Assembly (NCBI RefSeq): GCF_000223215.1
Contig: NC_017243.1
Span: forward strand, 1,550,001-1,614,000
Origin: Brachyspira intermedia PWS/A
Lineage (GTDB): Bacteria; Spirochaetota; Brachyspiria; Brachyspirales; Brachyspiraceae
Direction: 5' to 3'
Length of the DNA stretch: 64,000 nucleotides
Shown: positions 1 to 8,061 of the stretch, piece by piece
Layout: each line of letters begins with the position of its first letter
How positions within the stretch are numbered: the first letter of the stretch is position 1
Made by a program: the position numbers and the translations under genes
Notes under the pieces: generated by a model
The model's database searches: none
What the model was told of the DNA's origin: nothing
What the model saw: the letters and a program-made list of their open reading frames with translations, nothing else

Positions 1-391
1 TTTTACCGGGTAATGTTACTAATTCATTAAAATCGTATAAGTATTCCCATTCATCTCTAGTTTCTTTTACTTTTATTTTAGTTGTTTTCTCCCAAAATAA
101 AGCGAGTTCTTTAGGTATTCTTATTATAGTTTCACCTGAAATTTCACAAGGGCTAAAATCAGTGCAGAAGTTAGTATTAAACCAATCGCCGACTGGAGCC
201 CAATATATAGTGTATGGTGATTTTTGTCTTATCCAAACTAGCTTTTCAGTAAATGCCCATTCAAGCATATATATATCTTTTAATCCAAGCAAATTCATAA
301 ATGTATAATCAGCAGATTGCTCCGGAGTCATAGAAAAATATTTATGATAAAGTTCCTGTTTTTCTAATGAAATAGGTTCAAAATTAATCAT
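1..391 (-). CDS. DUF2156-family (phosphatidylglycerol lysyltransferase C-terminal-like) protein, 3' end cut off
   Basis: The frame opens at an ATG complementary to 389-391 and runs off the left edge after 130 codons. The translation starts MINFEPISLEKQELYHKY and continues with SADYTFMNLLGL, a Trp/Tyr-rich segment and EWEYLYDFNELVTLPGK. This pattern (Y/D-Y-x-F-x-N-L early, a W-x-Y-L-Y-x-x-x-x-L-x-x-L-x-G-K block near residue 120) matches the N-terminal half of DUF2156 proteins, which have an acyltransferase fold related to aminoacyl-phospholipid synthases. The cellular substrate is unknown. No signal peptide or membrane segment is visible. The gene is separated from its neighbour by about 70 bp of AT-rich DNA. 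The family call is by memory of the motif and the C-terminal half cannot be checked. Confidence 0.65.
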   Translation of the reverse strand, partial: MINFEPISLEKQELYHKYFSMTPEQSADYTFMNLLGLKDIYMLEWAFTEKLVWIRQKSPYTIYWAPVGDWFNTNFCTDFSPCEISGETIIRIPKELALFWEKTTKIKVKETRDEWEYLYDFNELVTLPGK

Positions 392-462
392 GTATTAAAA
401 ATCCTTATTTTTTAAATTTATTGACTATAAATTATATATTAAAATGAATTAATGTAAATGAT

Positions 463-1020
463 TTAAATTATAGCTTTTCCCATTTCAAATGCTTTATTTA
501 AAAATTCATCTTTTCCTTTTATATCTCCTATATTAAATACTCCTCCTGCAATTAAATAACCTAAATCTTTCCAGCCCAAGTAATTTAATAAAGATTGATA
601 ATATTCTATAACTGGTTTAGAATTGTTATCATCATTTCCTTCTGCTGCCATAAGCATAAAACATTCTTTATATGGTGTTTTATAATTAGGGTCTATTTCA
701 GTAACAGCGAATATTCTGTCTATAAATATTTTTAATTGAGCTGAGAAAGACCAATAATACATAGGTGAAGCTAGTACTAATATATCAGCTTCTTTATAAT
801 GCGGGTATATTTTATCCATATCATCTTTTTGAGAACAAGGACTATCAGGATTTTTACCTCCTTTTAAACAGCCTTTACAGCAATGTATATTCATTCTGTC
901 CAAATCGAATTTTATTATATCATTTCCATTTAGTTTGGCTCCTTTAGTAAATTCTTCTATCAATGCAGAAGTATTACCATTTAATCTAGGGCTTCCATTT
1001 AAAATTAATATTTTTTTCAT
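463..1020 (-). CDS. Flavodoxin-fold NAD(P)H-dependent FMN reductase / iron-sulfur flavoprotein-like
   Basis: This 185-residue soluble protein begins MKKILILNGSPRLNGNTS, the classic beta1-loop of the NADPH-dependent FMN reductase family, where GSPR-x-GNTS binds the FMN phosphate. Further on, LASPMYYWSFSAQLKIFIDR is the second flavin-contact loop of this family. Residues about 47-64 contain HCCKGCLKGGKNPDSPC, a Cys-rich stretch like the one in iron-sulfur flavoproteins and in many of these oxidoreductases. It likely transfers electrons from NAD(P)H through FMN to a quinone, azo or nitro acceptor. The exact substrate cannot be told. It is divergent from the HxlR-type regulator that starts at 1152. 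HxlR regulators are often beside such reductases and respond to electrophile or redox stress, so local control is plausible. Confidence 0.88.
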   Translation of the reverse strand: MKKILILNGSPRLNGNTSALIEEFTKGAKLNGNDIIKFDLDRMNIHCCKGCLKGGKNPDSPCSQKDDMDKIYPHYKEADILVLASPMYYWSFSAQLKIFIDRIFAVTEIDPNYKTPYKECFMLMAAEGNDDNNSKPVIEYYQSLLNYLGWKDLGYLIAGGVFNIGDIKGKDEFLNKAFEMGKAII

Positions 1021-1151
1021 TTTTTACTCCTATATACTAAATTGTTATTTATATTGCTATTTTATTATTATATATTATAATTATCAAGTACTAACAAAAA
1101 TGTTATATACTAACTAAAAGTAAAGTGTAAAATAACCATAAAGGATAATAT

Positions 1152-1490
1152 ATGAAAAAAGATAATAGCAAATTGAAAGAAAAATATATGGAAGATACAG
1201 GTTTTGCTTATACTATGTCATTAATATCAGGTAAATATAAAATGATAATATTATATATATTGTCAGAATTAAATGTAGTGAGATATAATGAATTAAAAAG
1301 AATAATATCTAATATATCTCATAAAACATTGAGTTTAACTTTGAAAGAATTAGAAAAAGATGATTTAGTTGCTAGGAAAGAATATCCTCAAATACCTCCA
1401 AAAGTAGAGTATAGCTTATCTAAAAGAGGTAAATCATTAATACCAATATTGGATGCTATATGTGTGTGGGGCGAGAAGAACAGAAAATAA
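1152..1490 (+). CDS. HxlR-family winged-helix transcriptional regulator
   Basis: A 112-residue protein with the HxlR (MarR-like) winged-helix layout: FAYTMSLISGKYKMIILYILSE, where a G-K-W/Y-x-x-x-I-L block opens the recognition domain, then RYNELKRIISNISHKTLSLTLKELEKDDLVARKEYPQIPPKVEYSLSKRG, the recognition helix and beta-wing. Usual family length is 100-130 residues. The start is supported by AAAGGA about 7 bases upstream. It lacks the conserved N-terminal Cys seen in some redox-sensing members, so the signal is unclear. It is divergent from the flavin reductase at 463-1020, and the shared 131-bp gap probably holds both promoters and an operator. No obvious palindrome was identified there. 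Confidence 0.88.
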   Translation: MKKDNSKLKEKYMEDTGFAYTMSLISGKYKMIILYILSELNVVRYNELKRIISNISHKTLSLTLKELEKDDLVARKEYPQIPPKVEYSLSKRGKSLIPILDAICVWGEKNRK

Positions 1491-1535
1491 TAATTAATTA
1501 ATATTTAATTTTTATTAGCAATAATAATAAATATT

Positions 1536-1564
1536 TTGACAATTTTTTCTACTATTAGTATAAT
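1536..1564 (+). promoter_or_regulatory. Consensus sigma-70 promoter for the rluA-like gene, apparently leaderless
   Basis: TTGACA at 1536-1541 and TATAAT at 1559-1564 match both consensus hexamers exactly, with a 17-bp spacer. An ATG lies at 1572, only 7 bases after the -10 box, so the transcript would begin at or next to that ATG with no ribosome-binding site. No Shine-Dalgarno sequence precedes it or the later ATG at 1688. The promoter lies just downstream of a copy of the short dispersed repeat around 1508-1529. Confidence 0.75.
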
Positions 1565-1571
1565 CATATTC

Positions 1572-2608
1572 ATGAGAAAGAAAAAAATAAATTAAATGAA
1601 AATATAGAAGAATTATATAAAAAATCTGTAATAAGAAAATGCCGTATAGAAGAAGATGTTGAAGAAAATACCAGATTAGATAAATATATGGGAGATAGAT
1701 TTTCTTATTATTCAAGAAATAAATGGCAGGATTTAATAGGTCAGGGTTTAGTTCTTCTTAATAATAGTAAAGTAAAATATACAAGAGTAGTAAAAAAAGG
1801 CGATGAGATAGCCTATCATATCATAGGAATGAAAGAGCCTGAAGTAGATAAAAATGTTTCTATAGTGTATGATGACGGTGATTTAATTGTAGCGAATAAA
1901 CCTGCTAATTTACCTGTTATACCATCTGGAAAATATTATCATAACACACTTCATACTATTGTTAAAAATATGCTTAATAGCAATATAAATATGCTAAATA
2001 GGATAGACAGAGAAACCAGCGGATGCGTAGTTCTATCAAGAAGCAGTAAATCAGCATCGAATTTTTGTGCTATGCTTGCAGGAAGAAAAGTAAATGGGAA
2101 GCAGTATAAAAGAAATTCAATAAAAAAGACATATATCGCCATAATAGAAAATGCCAAAGATATAGAGGATAAATTCACTGTTGAAGGCTATATGCTTGAA
2201 AGCGGACATGAATATTACAGAAGATTTCAAACACTCCATAAAGAAAATATAGAAGGTTCAAAATATTCAAAAACTTCTTTTAAAACTATAAAAAGAATAG
2301 GAGATTATGCTGTTGTTATGGCTAGGCTCTATACTGGAAGAATGCATCAGATAAGGGTGCATTTATATTCCAAAGGCTTTTTTATGGTAGGTGATAAAAT
2401 ATACGGTAAATACGGCCCTAAAGTTTTCGATGATTTTATAGAAAAAGGTATTATTCCAGAAAATTTTTTCAATAGACAGGCATTACATGCCTATAGTTTA
2501 AAATTTAATCATCCAATTACTGATGAAATAATCAAAGTAAAAGCTCCTTTACCCAAAGATTTAAAAGAATTAATTAAAAAAATAAAAAATAATGTAAAAA
2601 ATAAGTAA
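1572..2608 (+). CDS. RluA-family pseudouridine synthase, N-terminus disturbed by an A-tract
   Basis: Converts uridine to pseudouridine in rRNA or tRNA. An N-terminal S4 RNA-binding segment (RIEEDVEENTRLDKYMGDRF through LVLLNNSKVKYTRVVKKGDEI) is followed by the catalytic domain, with the HRLDxxTSG-type motif present as NRIDRETSGCVVLSR and TGRMHQIRVHL later. The first in-frame ATG at 1688 would cut into the S4 domain, whose coding is open from about 1559. The ATG at 1572 starts in a different frame and stops after eight codons. Adding one A to the A7 run at 1581-1587 would join it to the S4 frame, giving MRKKKNKLNENIEELYKKSV. Product function is clear; the true start is not. Confidence 0.82.
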
Positions 2609-2625
2609 AAATATTGTAAATAAAC

Positions 2626-2653
2626 TTGACAAATATTGTAAAAGTGCTATACT
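2626..2653 (+). promoter_or_regulatory. Sigma-70 promoter for the PepSY-like gene
   Basis: TTGACA at 2626-2631 and TATACT at 2648-2653 are separated by 16 bp. The start codon at 2704 is preceded by AAGGAGAG at about 2691. The promoter sits directly after the upstream stop codon, so the PepSY-like gene is independently expressed. Confidence 0.7.
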
Positions 2654-2703
2654 TATAATTGTAAAGATAATTTACATATATCGATATTTAAGGAGAGTGA
2701 ATC

Positions 2704-3132
2704 ATGAAAAAATTATCTATCTTTTTAGCATCATTATTTATTTTATCAGCTTCAAGCCTTTTTGCCGACATGGTAGTTCCGCCTTCAGCATTGCCTCAGC
2801 AAGCAACTTCATTTATACAGAGAGTTTTCCCTGGTACTCAAATTTGGAAAGTTGAAAGAGACGGAAGAAAATTCGATGTTCAATTATCAAATGGAGTATC
2901 TATAGACTTTTTAGCTAATGGTGATTGGGAAAATATAGACAGTGAATATGCTCCTATACCAGATGCTGCTTTCCCTGCTGCTGTTATACAGGCAGTAAAA
3001 AATGCATATCCTCAAGCTGCTGTTATAGATGCAGAAAAAGAGTGGGGCAACTATAAGTTAAAATTAAATAATATGATGGAGCTTATGGTAACAGGAAACG
3101 GACAGATTATGAGACAAAAATTCGATGACTAA
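2704..3132 (+). CDS. Secreted PepSY-like domain protein (putative beta-lactamase-inhibitor-like fold)
   Basis: A 142-residue protein with a Sec signal peptide (MKKLSIFLASLFILSASSLFA, cleavage likely after SLFA at residue 21), so periplasmic or outer-surface. The mature part has two similar halves, each with a helix followed by strands. The first reads SFIQRVFPGTQIWKVERDGRKFDVQLSNGVSIDF; the second is AVKNAYPQAAVIDAEKEWGNYKLKLNNMMELMV. The alternation of a YP/FPG turn, a W-x-V-E and a Y-x-V/L-x-L strand fits the PepSY-like family (PF11396), common in Bacteroidetes and spirochaetes. The ligand is unknown. It has its own promoter at 2626 and terminator at 3161, so it is monocistronic. AT-poor codons relative to its neighbours suggest good expression. 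Confidence 0.75.
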   Translation: MKKLSIFLASLFILSASSLFADMVVPPSALPQQATSFIQRVFPGTQIWKVERDGRKFDVQLSNGVSIDFLANGDWENIDSEYAPIPDAAFPAAVIQAVKNAYPQAAVIDAEKEWGNYKLKLNNMMELMVTGNGQIMRQKFDD

Positions 3133-3160
3133 TTTTTGATAATTAATGATGTATTTAAAT

Positions 3161-3197
3161 AAAAGCGGTTGGATTTTTACTAATCTTGCCGCTTTTA
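3161..3197. terminator. Bidirectional rho-independent terminator between the PepSY-like gene and modC
   Basis: The arms AAAAGCGG (3161-3168) and CCGCTTTT (3189-3196) form an 8-bp stem with a 20-base loop, followed by TATTTATTTT. It lies between convergent genes and can serve both strands. Confidence 0.75.
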
Positions 3198-3198
3198 T

Positions 3199-4251
3199 TT
3201 ATTTTAAAAATATTATATCATCAGTATTAAATGATAAATTTATTTCTTTTCCAAGTTCATAATCATTTTTATATTTATTTTTATCTAATCTCCAAGTTAT
3301 TTGATTTTCACTGTTATTAGGAACTAAAGTAATAATATAAGAAAACATATCTTCTGTGATATTTGTTATTTTTGATTTTATATATATATTATTTTGTTTA
3401 TTATCATCATAATCAAAAAAAGAATAAGGACGCATTCCAATATAGTTTGCATTTTCTATATTTTCTAAATTATTATTTTTTATTTCTAAAATAATATTCC
3501 AATCAATGCATTCTATTTTTGTATTTTCTAATATTTTTATTTTTGAAAAATTTTTATATCCTGTAAGAAGTGCTGAGAAATATGTTTTAGGATTTTCAAA
3601 AAGATTATATTTAGAATCTATTATATCGAATTTACCTTTATTAATTATTCCTATATTATCTGATAATCTATATACTTCATCTCTGTTATGTGATACGAAT
3701 AGAGTAGTGCCATTAAATTCTTTTATAGTTGATAGTATAAATTTTTCTAGTTCCCATTTTATATGATAGTCCAAAGCACTCAAAGGTTCATCAAGCATTA
3801 ATATATTTGGAGATGATACAAATATTCTTGCTAATGCTGTTCTTTGCTGTTCTCCTCCTGATATTTCTCTTGGTCTTTTATTTTTTATATGATGTATAAA
3901 AAATTTTTTCATGATATATTCAATATCAATATTATTTTTTTTATCTCTTATACCGCATTTAATATTTTCTTCAACAGTCATATTTGGAAATAAGGCATAA
4001 TTTTGAAATAAAAAACCTACATTTCTTTTTTGAGGCTTTATATTAATATGTTTCTTAGAATCATAAAAAACGTTCCCATTGCATTCTATATATCCGCTGT
4101 CTGGTTTTTCTATTCCAGCAATGCATTTTAAAGCCATACTTTTACCGCTGCCTGAAGCTCCCAAAATAGAAAATACTCCGCTTTTCACTTCAAACTGCAA
4201 ATCTAAATCAAAATTAGACAGCTTCTTTTTTATATCAACTATTAAACCCAA
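3199..4251 (-). CDS. modC: Molybdate ABC transporter ATP-binding protein ModC
   Basis: This 350-residue cytoplasmic ATPase drives molybdate (or tungstate) import with ModB and ModA. Walker A GASGSGKS is at residues 31-38, the Q-loop LFQNYALFPN follows at 81, the signature ISGGEQQR starts at 130, Walker B LMLDEP is at 151-156 and the H-loop His is at 188. All are intact. The C-terminal 120 residues (from about 230) form a TOBE/MOP-like region that in this family senses oxyanion. It is the last gene of the minus-strand run modA-modB-modC, 18 bp after modB. The full ABC signature is certain; molybdate specificity rests on the neighbours. Confidence 0.88.
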   Translation of the reverse strand: MGLIVDIKKKLSNFDLDLQFEVKSGVFSILGASGSGKSMALKCIAGIEKPDSGYIECNGNVFYDSKKHINIKPQKRNVGFLFQNYALFPNMTVEENIKCGIRDKKNNIDIEYIMKKFFIHHIKNKRPREISGGEQQRTALARIFVSSPNILMLDEPLSALDYHIKWELEKFILSTIKEFNGTTLFVSHNRDEVYRLSDNIGIINKGKFDIIDSKYNLFENPKTYFSALLTGYKNFSKIKILENTKIECIDWNIILEIKNNNLENIENANYIGMRPYSFFDYDDNKQNNIYIKSKITNITEDMFSYIITLVPNNSENQITWRLDKNKYKNDYELGKEINLSFNTDDIIFLK

Positions 4252-4269
4252 TATTAAACCTCATATATT

Positions 4270-4938
4270 TTATAATCTCTTTTTTATAGTATCAGAAAGA
4301 GGAAGTATAACATTCATCATCATTATACTTACAAATGATATTAATACAATTACCATAACCCATTTAAAAGCTAATTCTCTATCCCCAGCTTGAACAGCTG
4401 TATATACGGCTAATGACATTGTTTGAGTTTTATTTGGTATGTTTCCTGCTATCATTATAGTTGCACCAAACTCTCCCAAAGCTCTAGTAAATGATAGTAT
4501 AGTTCCTCCTAGTATAGAATGCCAAGTGTTTGGAAGTATTACTCTCCAAAATATCCAATTTTCTGATTTTCCTAATGTTCTTGCTGCATTGATTATATTT
4601 TTATCTATTTGCTCGAATGCTCCTTTTGAAGTTCTATACATCAATGGAAATGATACTATAAATGAAGCTAATACTGCACCTCTTAATGTAAATACGAAAG
4701 GAAATCCTAATTTATCAACTATGCCTCCTATAAAAGAGTTTCTTCCAAAAAATAATAAAAGAAAAAATCCAACTACTGTAGGAGGAAGTACAAGAGGAAG
4801 CGTGAATATTATATCAAATAGAGATGAAAATTTTTTGATTTTTACCACTATAATAGCGGCATATATTCCTACAAAAAAAGTTATTATTGTAGAATATAAT
4901 GCCGTTTTTATAGATAAAATTAATGGAGAATATTCCAT
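4270..4938 (-). CDS. modB: Molybdate ABC transporter permease ModB
   Basis: A 222-residue inner-membrane permease with about five hydrophobic helices, the usual size for ModB. The cytoplasmic coupling helix (EAA loop) is visible as NAARTLGKSENWIFWRVILPNTWHSILGG around residues 135-165, and LPLVLPPTVVGFFLL early in the protein is a strong ModB/CysT-type motif. It forms a homodimeric channel paired with the ModC ATPase. The gene starts 4 bp after the stop of modA, so the two are almost certainly co-translated. Confidence 0.9.
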   Translation of the reverse strand: MEYSPLILSIKTALYSTIITFFVGIYAAIIVVKIKKFSSLFDIIFTLPLVLPPTVVGFFLLLFFGRNSFIGGIVDKLGFPFVFTLRGAVLASFIVSFPLMYRTSKGAFEQIDKNIINAARTLGKSENWIFWRVILPNTWHSILGGTILSFTRALGEFGATIMIAGNIPNKTQTMSLAVYTAVQAGDRELAFKWVMVIVLISFVSIMMMNVILPLSDTIKKRL

Positions 4939-4942
4939 AATC

Positions 4943-5734
4943 TTATTTTATTACAGTAAATCCATAATTTTTAAATGCTTCAGCAGCTTTATCATTAGAT
5001 ATATAATCTATAAACTTTTTAGCTTCTTCTTTATTTGCTGAAGATTTTACTATAGCTATAGGATAAATAACTTTTTTATGAGTACCTTCAGGAGCTTCCG
5101 CTATTATATTAATGTCATTTGCTATTTGAGCATCTGTAGCATAAACTATACCGCAGTCAACTTCTCCAGTGCGAACCCAAGAAAGTACATTTCTAACATC
5201 AGAACCATAAACAGCTTTTTGTTTAACTGTATCTAATATAGATAAATTACTTAATATTTCTTCAGAATACTGTCCTACAGGTACGCTTTTTGGCTCTCCT
5301 AATCCTATTTTAGTAACATTGGCATTTGTCATATCTGTGAATGATTTTATATTTAAATTTGAATTTGTTGGAGATATTAACACAACTTTATTTTCAAGCA
5401 AATCTTTTCTTGTATCGGTATCAATTAAATCTTTTTCCTGTAATGCATCCATTTGTTTTTGAGCAGCAGAAAAGAAAATATCAGCAGGTGATCCAGCTTC
5501 TATTTGTGTTTGTAATGCTCCGGATGAAGCAAAAGAGAATGTAACAGTTGTTCCTGTTTCTGTTTTATAGTTATTAGCTAATTCAGTAAGTACATCTGTT
5601 AAGCTTGCAGCAGCTAATACTAATATCTCTTTATTTTCTGTATTAGTTTTTGATGTATTATCTGCAGTATTTGAAGAACCGCATGATATAAATAAATAAG
5701 ATATTAATAGAGTTATAAATATGATTTTTTTCAT
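4943..5734 (-). CDS. modA: Molybdate-binding lipoprotein ModA
   Basis: This 263-residue extracytoplasmic protein binds molybdate/tungstate and delivers it to ModB. It has a lipoprotein signal with lipobox LFISCGSS (Cys18). The mature part begins EILVLAAASLTDVLTEL, the typical ModA start, with TFSFASSGALQTQIEAGSPADIFFSA supplying the oxyanion-binding serines. GEVDCGIVYATDA is the second lobe contact. A lipid-anchored ModA is usual in organisms where free periplasmic protein would be lost. First of the mod genes; 51 bp separate it from the MoaB/Mog gene upstream on the same strand, so one transcript from 6683 through 3199 is plausible. Confidence 0.9.
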   Translation of the reverse strand: MKKIIFITLLISYLFISCGSSNTADNTSKTNTENKEILVLAAASLTDVLTELANNYKTETGTTVTFSFASSGALQTQIEAGSPADIFFSAAQKQMDALQEKDLIDTDTRKDLLENKVVLISPTNSNLNIKSFTDMTNANVTKIGLGEPKSVPVGQYSEEILSNLSILDTVKQKAVYGSDVRNVLSWVRTGEVDCGIVYATDAQIANDINIIAEAPEGTHKKVIYPIAIVKSSANKEEAKKFIDYISNDKAAEAFKNYGFTVIK

Positions 5735-5785
5735 AGTAACACCTTTTAATTTATTTTGTTTTTATTTTTTGTATATGCTAATATT

Positions 5786-6262
5786 TTAATGTCCTTCACC
5801 TTTCATCATACTAATAATATGTTCTAGTAAAGGAATAATTAAATTAGTACAATATTCAGCACCTTTTTTACTTCCCGGAAAGTTTACTACAAATACATTA
5901 TCATTAATTCCAGCATATCCTCTTGAAAGAGTGGCAAATATTGTGTCTTTTATTGACTCTTGTCTTATATAATCTGATATTCCTCTAACTTCTTTTTTAC
6001 AAAATGCCTCTGTAGCTTCAGGAGTTACATCTCTTTGAGATAAGCCTGTTCCTCCTGTGGTTATTATAATATCAAAGTTATTTTTATTTTCATTTAAAGT
6101 GTTTAATATAGTATCATATTCGTCTGGAACTATGACTTTTTCAATATTTGTAATTTTTTCTTTTAAGTTATCTTCAAGAGTTTTTACTATAACAGCACCT
6201 GATTTATCTTCATAAATGCCTTTAAAAGCTCTGTCAGATACAGTAATAACAAGTATCTTCAA
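5786..6262 (-). CDS. Molybdopterin adenylyltransferase (MoaB/Mog family)
   Basis: A 158-residue MogA/MoaB-fold protein that adenylates molybdopterin before metal insertion by MoeA. The core sequence IIITTGGTGLSQRDVTPEATEAFCKKEVRGISDYIR is the family hallmark (TTGGTG-x-x-x-x-D-x-TPEA). VNFPGSKKGAEYC near the C-terminus corresponds to the conserved L-P-G-x-P-x-x-x region. Its start codon overlaps the last 29 bases of the MOSC-protein gene, implying translational coupling. Whether it is MoaB-like or Mog-like cannot be settled by eye. Together with MoeA (8062) it supplies the metal-insertion step in this block. Confidence 0.9.
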   Translation of the reverse strand: MKILVITVSDRAFKGIYEDKSGAVIVKTLEDNLKEKITNIEKVIVPDEYDTILNTLNENKNNFDIIITTGGTGLSQRDVTPEATEAFCKKEVRGISDYIRQESIKDTIFATLSRGYAGINDNVFVVNFPGSKKGAEYCTNLIIPLLEHIISMMKGEGH

Positions 6263-6683
6263 GTTTTATTTCCCCGCCTTTAATAACTCTTACAAATATA
6301 CCTTTCTTAGGCATAATGCAGTCTCCTACTAATTGCTTTATATCGCATCCATGATGGCATGCTTTTCCTATTTTAGAAACTTCTACTATAGTATTTCCTA
6401 TATACATTTTTGTTCCTATAGGCAGTTTATAAAGCTCAACATCTTTGGTTGTGATATTTTCAGCAAAATCACCCGGTTTTAGATTGGCTTTCATTTTATC
6501 ATTAGTATATTCTATATCTTCAATAGCAAGTAAAGAAACTTGTCTGTCTTTTAATTTATCGAAATGGGCATCATTAAGAACGCCTTTATCTTCTACTAAA
6601 GTGATACTTTCTACAGGAGTTTTTACTGTGCCTGTATCTTTTGATATGTTTAATGAGATTAATTTGAAATATTTCTTTTCCAT
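6234..6683 (-). CDS. MOSC-domain protein
   Basis: A 149-residue stand-alone MOSC (Mo-cofactor sulfurase C-terminal) domain. The pattern PVESITLVEDKGVLNDAHFDK near the start, LKPGDFAENITTKDVEL in the middle and VSKIGKACHHGCDI with a conserved Cys toward the C-terminus match short bacterial MOSC proteins. These are thought to bind or carry Moco or sulfur during cofactor maturation; the exact reaction is unproven. It overlaps the following MoaB/Mog gene by 29 bases and is the promoter-proximal gene of the minus-strand molybdenum run. It is divergent from xdhC (6845), and the 161-bp gap between them holds the promoters for both arms of the cluster. Confidence 0.85.
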   Translation of the reverse strand: MEKKYFKLISLNISKDTGTVKTPVESITLVEDKGVLNDAHFDKLKDRQVSLLAIEDIEYTNDKMKANLKPGDFAENITTKDVELYKLPIGTKMYIGNTIVEVSKIGKACHHGCDIKQLVGDCIMPKKGIFVRVIKGGEIKLEDTCYYCI

Positions 6684-6844
6684 AATGCAATTCTAATTTT
6701 ATAATTAACAAACTATTATTATTTAGAAGTTTATACAAAAAATAAAATATTCAATATAAATATAAATTTTTTTAGAATTTTATTTAAAAATTAAAAAAAT
6801 TTATTATAATATTATTTGAAATTATTTTTTAATGGGAAAGTAAA

Positions 6845-7714
6845 ATGAATAATAAGCAAATATTAGATAAAGCTTTGGAACTTATAAATAATAATATAGA
6901 AGCAGAACTAATAAAAATACTTAAAATATCAGGCTCTGCTCCAAGAACATTAGATGCCTTTATGATAGTTTATAAAGAAGATGATAAACAAAAAAATATT
7001 GGTACTATAGGAGGCGGATTATTAGAATTTGAAGCTTTAAAAGATGCTTATGTGCTTTTAGATAATAAAGAAAGTTCTATTAAAAAATATAATTTAACTC
7101 CTCAGGAAGCAGGCGGAATCGGTATGGTATGCGGAGGAAGTGCTGAGATATCATTTGTATATTTAAATGATAATAAAGATATGATAAGTAATTTGAAAAA
7201 AGAAATTGAGGATAAAGAAAGCAATGTTTATATATTCGGCGGCGGACATGTATCTTATGATTTGGTTGAAGTTTTGTATAAAATAGGTTTTAATTGCATT
7301 GTTATAGATGATAGAGAAGAGTTTGCAAATAAAGACAGATTTCCTAATGCTAGTAAAATAATAGTGGAAAATTATGAAAATGTTTTTGATAAAATAAGTA
7401 TTACTGATAAAGATTATATAGTAATAGTTACAAGAGGGCATTCTCATGATTATATAGTTGAAAAAAATGCTTTGAAAACTAATGCATTATATATTGGAAT
7501 GATAGGAAGTAAAAACAAAATAAAGACATTGCATGACAGATTAAAAAGTGAAGAAAATTATACTGATGAAATGATAACAAGAGTTCATGCCCCAATAGGA
7601 ATAGCAATAGGTGCAGAGAGTACAGAAGAAATAGCAATAAGTATAGCAGCGGAACTTATACTTGTAAGGGCAAAAGCAGAAAATAGAAGAAAGATAAAAA
7701 TTAATTTATTATAA
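6845..7714 (+). CDS. xdhC: XdhC-family molybdenum hydroxylase maturation protein
   Basis: This 289-residue protein has the two-domain XdhC/CoxI layout. N-terminal domain: LIKILKISGSAPRTLDAFMIV, then GTIGGGLLEFEAL and GIGMVCGGSAEISF; the two Cys/Gly loops are the expected cofactor-handling segments. C-terminal Rossmann domain: VYIFGGGHVSYDLVEVLYKIGFNCIVIDDRE, and YIGMIGSKNKIKTLHDRL with RVHAPIGIAIGAESTEEIAISIAAELI. XdhC proteins bind sulfurated Moco and load it into xanthine dehydrogenase-type hydroxylases. No such hydroxylase gene is in this window. GGGAAAG about 8 bases upstream fits the chosen ATG. The next gene, moeA, is 347 bp away across a repeat-bearing gap, so it may have its own promoter. 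Confidence 0.88.
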   Translation: MNNKQILDKALELINNNIEAELIKILKISGSAPRTLDAFMIVYKEDDKQKNIGTIGGGLLEFEALKDAYVLLDNKESSIKKYNLTPQEAGGIGMVCGGSAEISFVYLNDNKDMISNLKKEIEDKESNVYIFGGGHVSYDLVEVLYKIGFNCIVIDDREEFANKDRFPNASKIIVENYENVFDKISITDKDYIVIVTRGHSHDYIVEKNALKTNALYIGMIGSKNKIKTLHDRLKSEENYTDEMITRVHAPIGIAIGAESTEEIAISIAAELILVRAKAENRRKIKINLL

Positions 7715-7831
7715 ATTACAATATTATTCGGAAAGTATAAACTTTAAAAAATGGAAGTATTTAATAATTTATATCTTAGTTATTAGAATTTTATACACCT
7801 AAATATGGCTTTATAAAATGCAGTTTTTTTG

Positions 7832-7878
7832 GTTCTTTTATACCAATAAAAGAACTGGGGTTTGGGGTAAAGCCCCAG
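7832..7878. repeat. Double-hairpin repeat-like element in the xdhC-moeA gap
   Basis: The gap 7715-8061 (347 bp) has no gene. It holds two abutting stems. GTTCTTTTAT (7832-7841) pairs with ATAAAAGAAC (7846-7855) over a 4-base loop. CTGGGGTTT (7855-7863) pairs with the AAGCCCCAG ending at 7878, including one G-U. The second stem is strikingly GC-rich for this DNA. Further on, around 7960-8052, comes a stretch with ACAATTTTTATT and ATTTTATTAGCAATAATA like the dispersed repeat listed elsewhere. The element could be a REP-like repeat or a terminator for xdhC; no long T-run follows it. Confidence 0.55.
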
Positions 7879-8061
7879 ATGTAAAAATAAGAATACAACT
7901 TTATTTTTTACAAAGTATATTTGTTTAGGTATATATTAATTTATTTACTAGATACTTTAGTATGAAAATTGTGAGCTTCTAGTAACTTTAGTTGCTAGAA
8001 AATTATAGCGGACAATTTTTATTTATAATAAGTAATTTTATTAGCAATAATAGGAGTTTAT

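Noticed and set aside
1515-1715. Minus-strand ORF opposite the rluA-like start
   Set aside because: It is AT-driven, hydrophobic and overlaps the consensus promoter and S4 domain coding on the other strand.
6684-6844. Moco riboswitch in the divergent molybdenum promoter region
   Set aside because: The gap is only 161 bases, almost purely A/T, with no conserved Moco-motif stems. Only a possible TATAAT at 6805-6810 is seen.
7855-7878. G-quadruplex in the xdhC-moeA gap
   Set aside because: There are only two adjacent G4 runs on the strand; a stable intramolecular quadruplex needs four. A hairpin explains it better.
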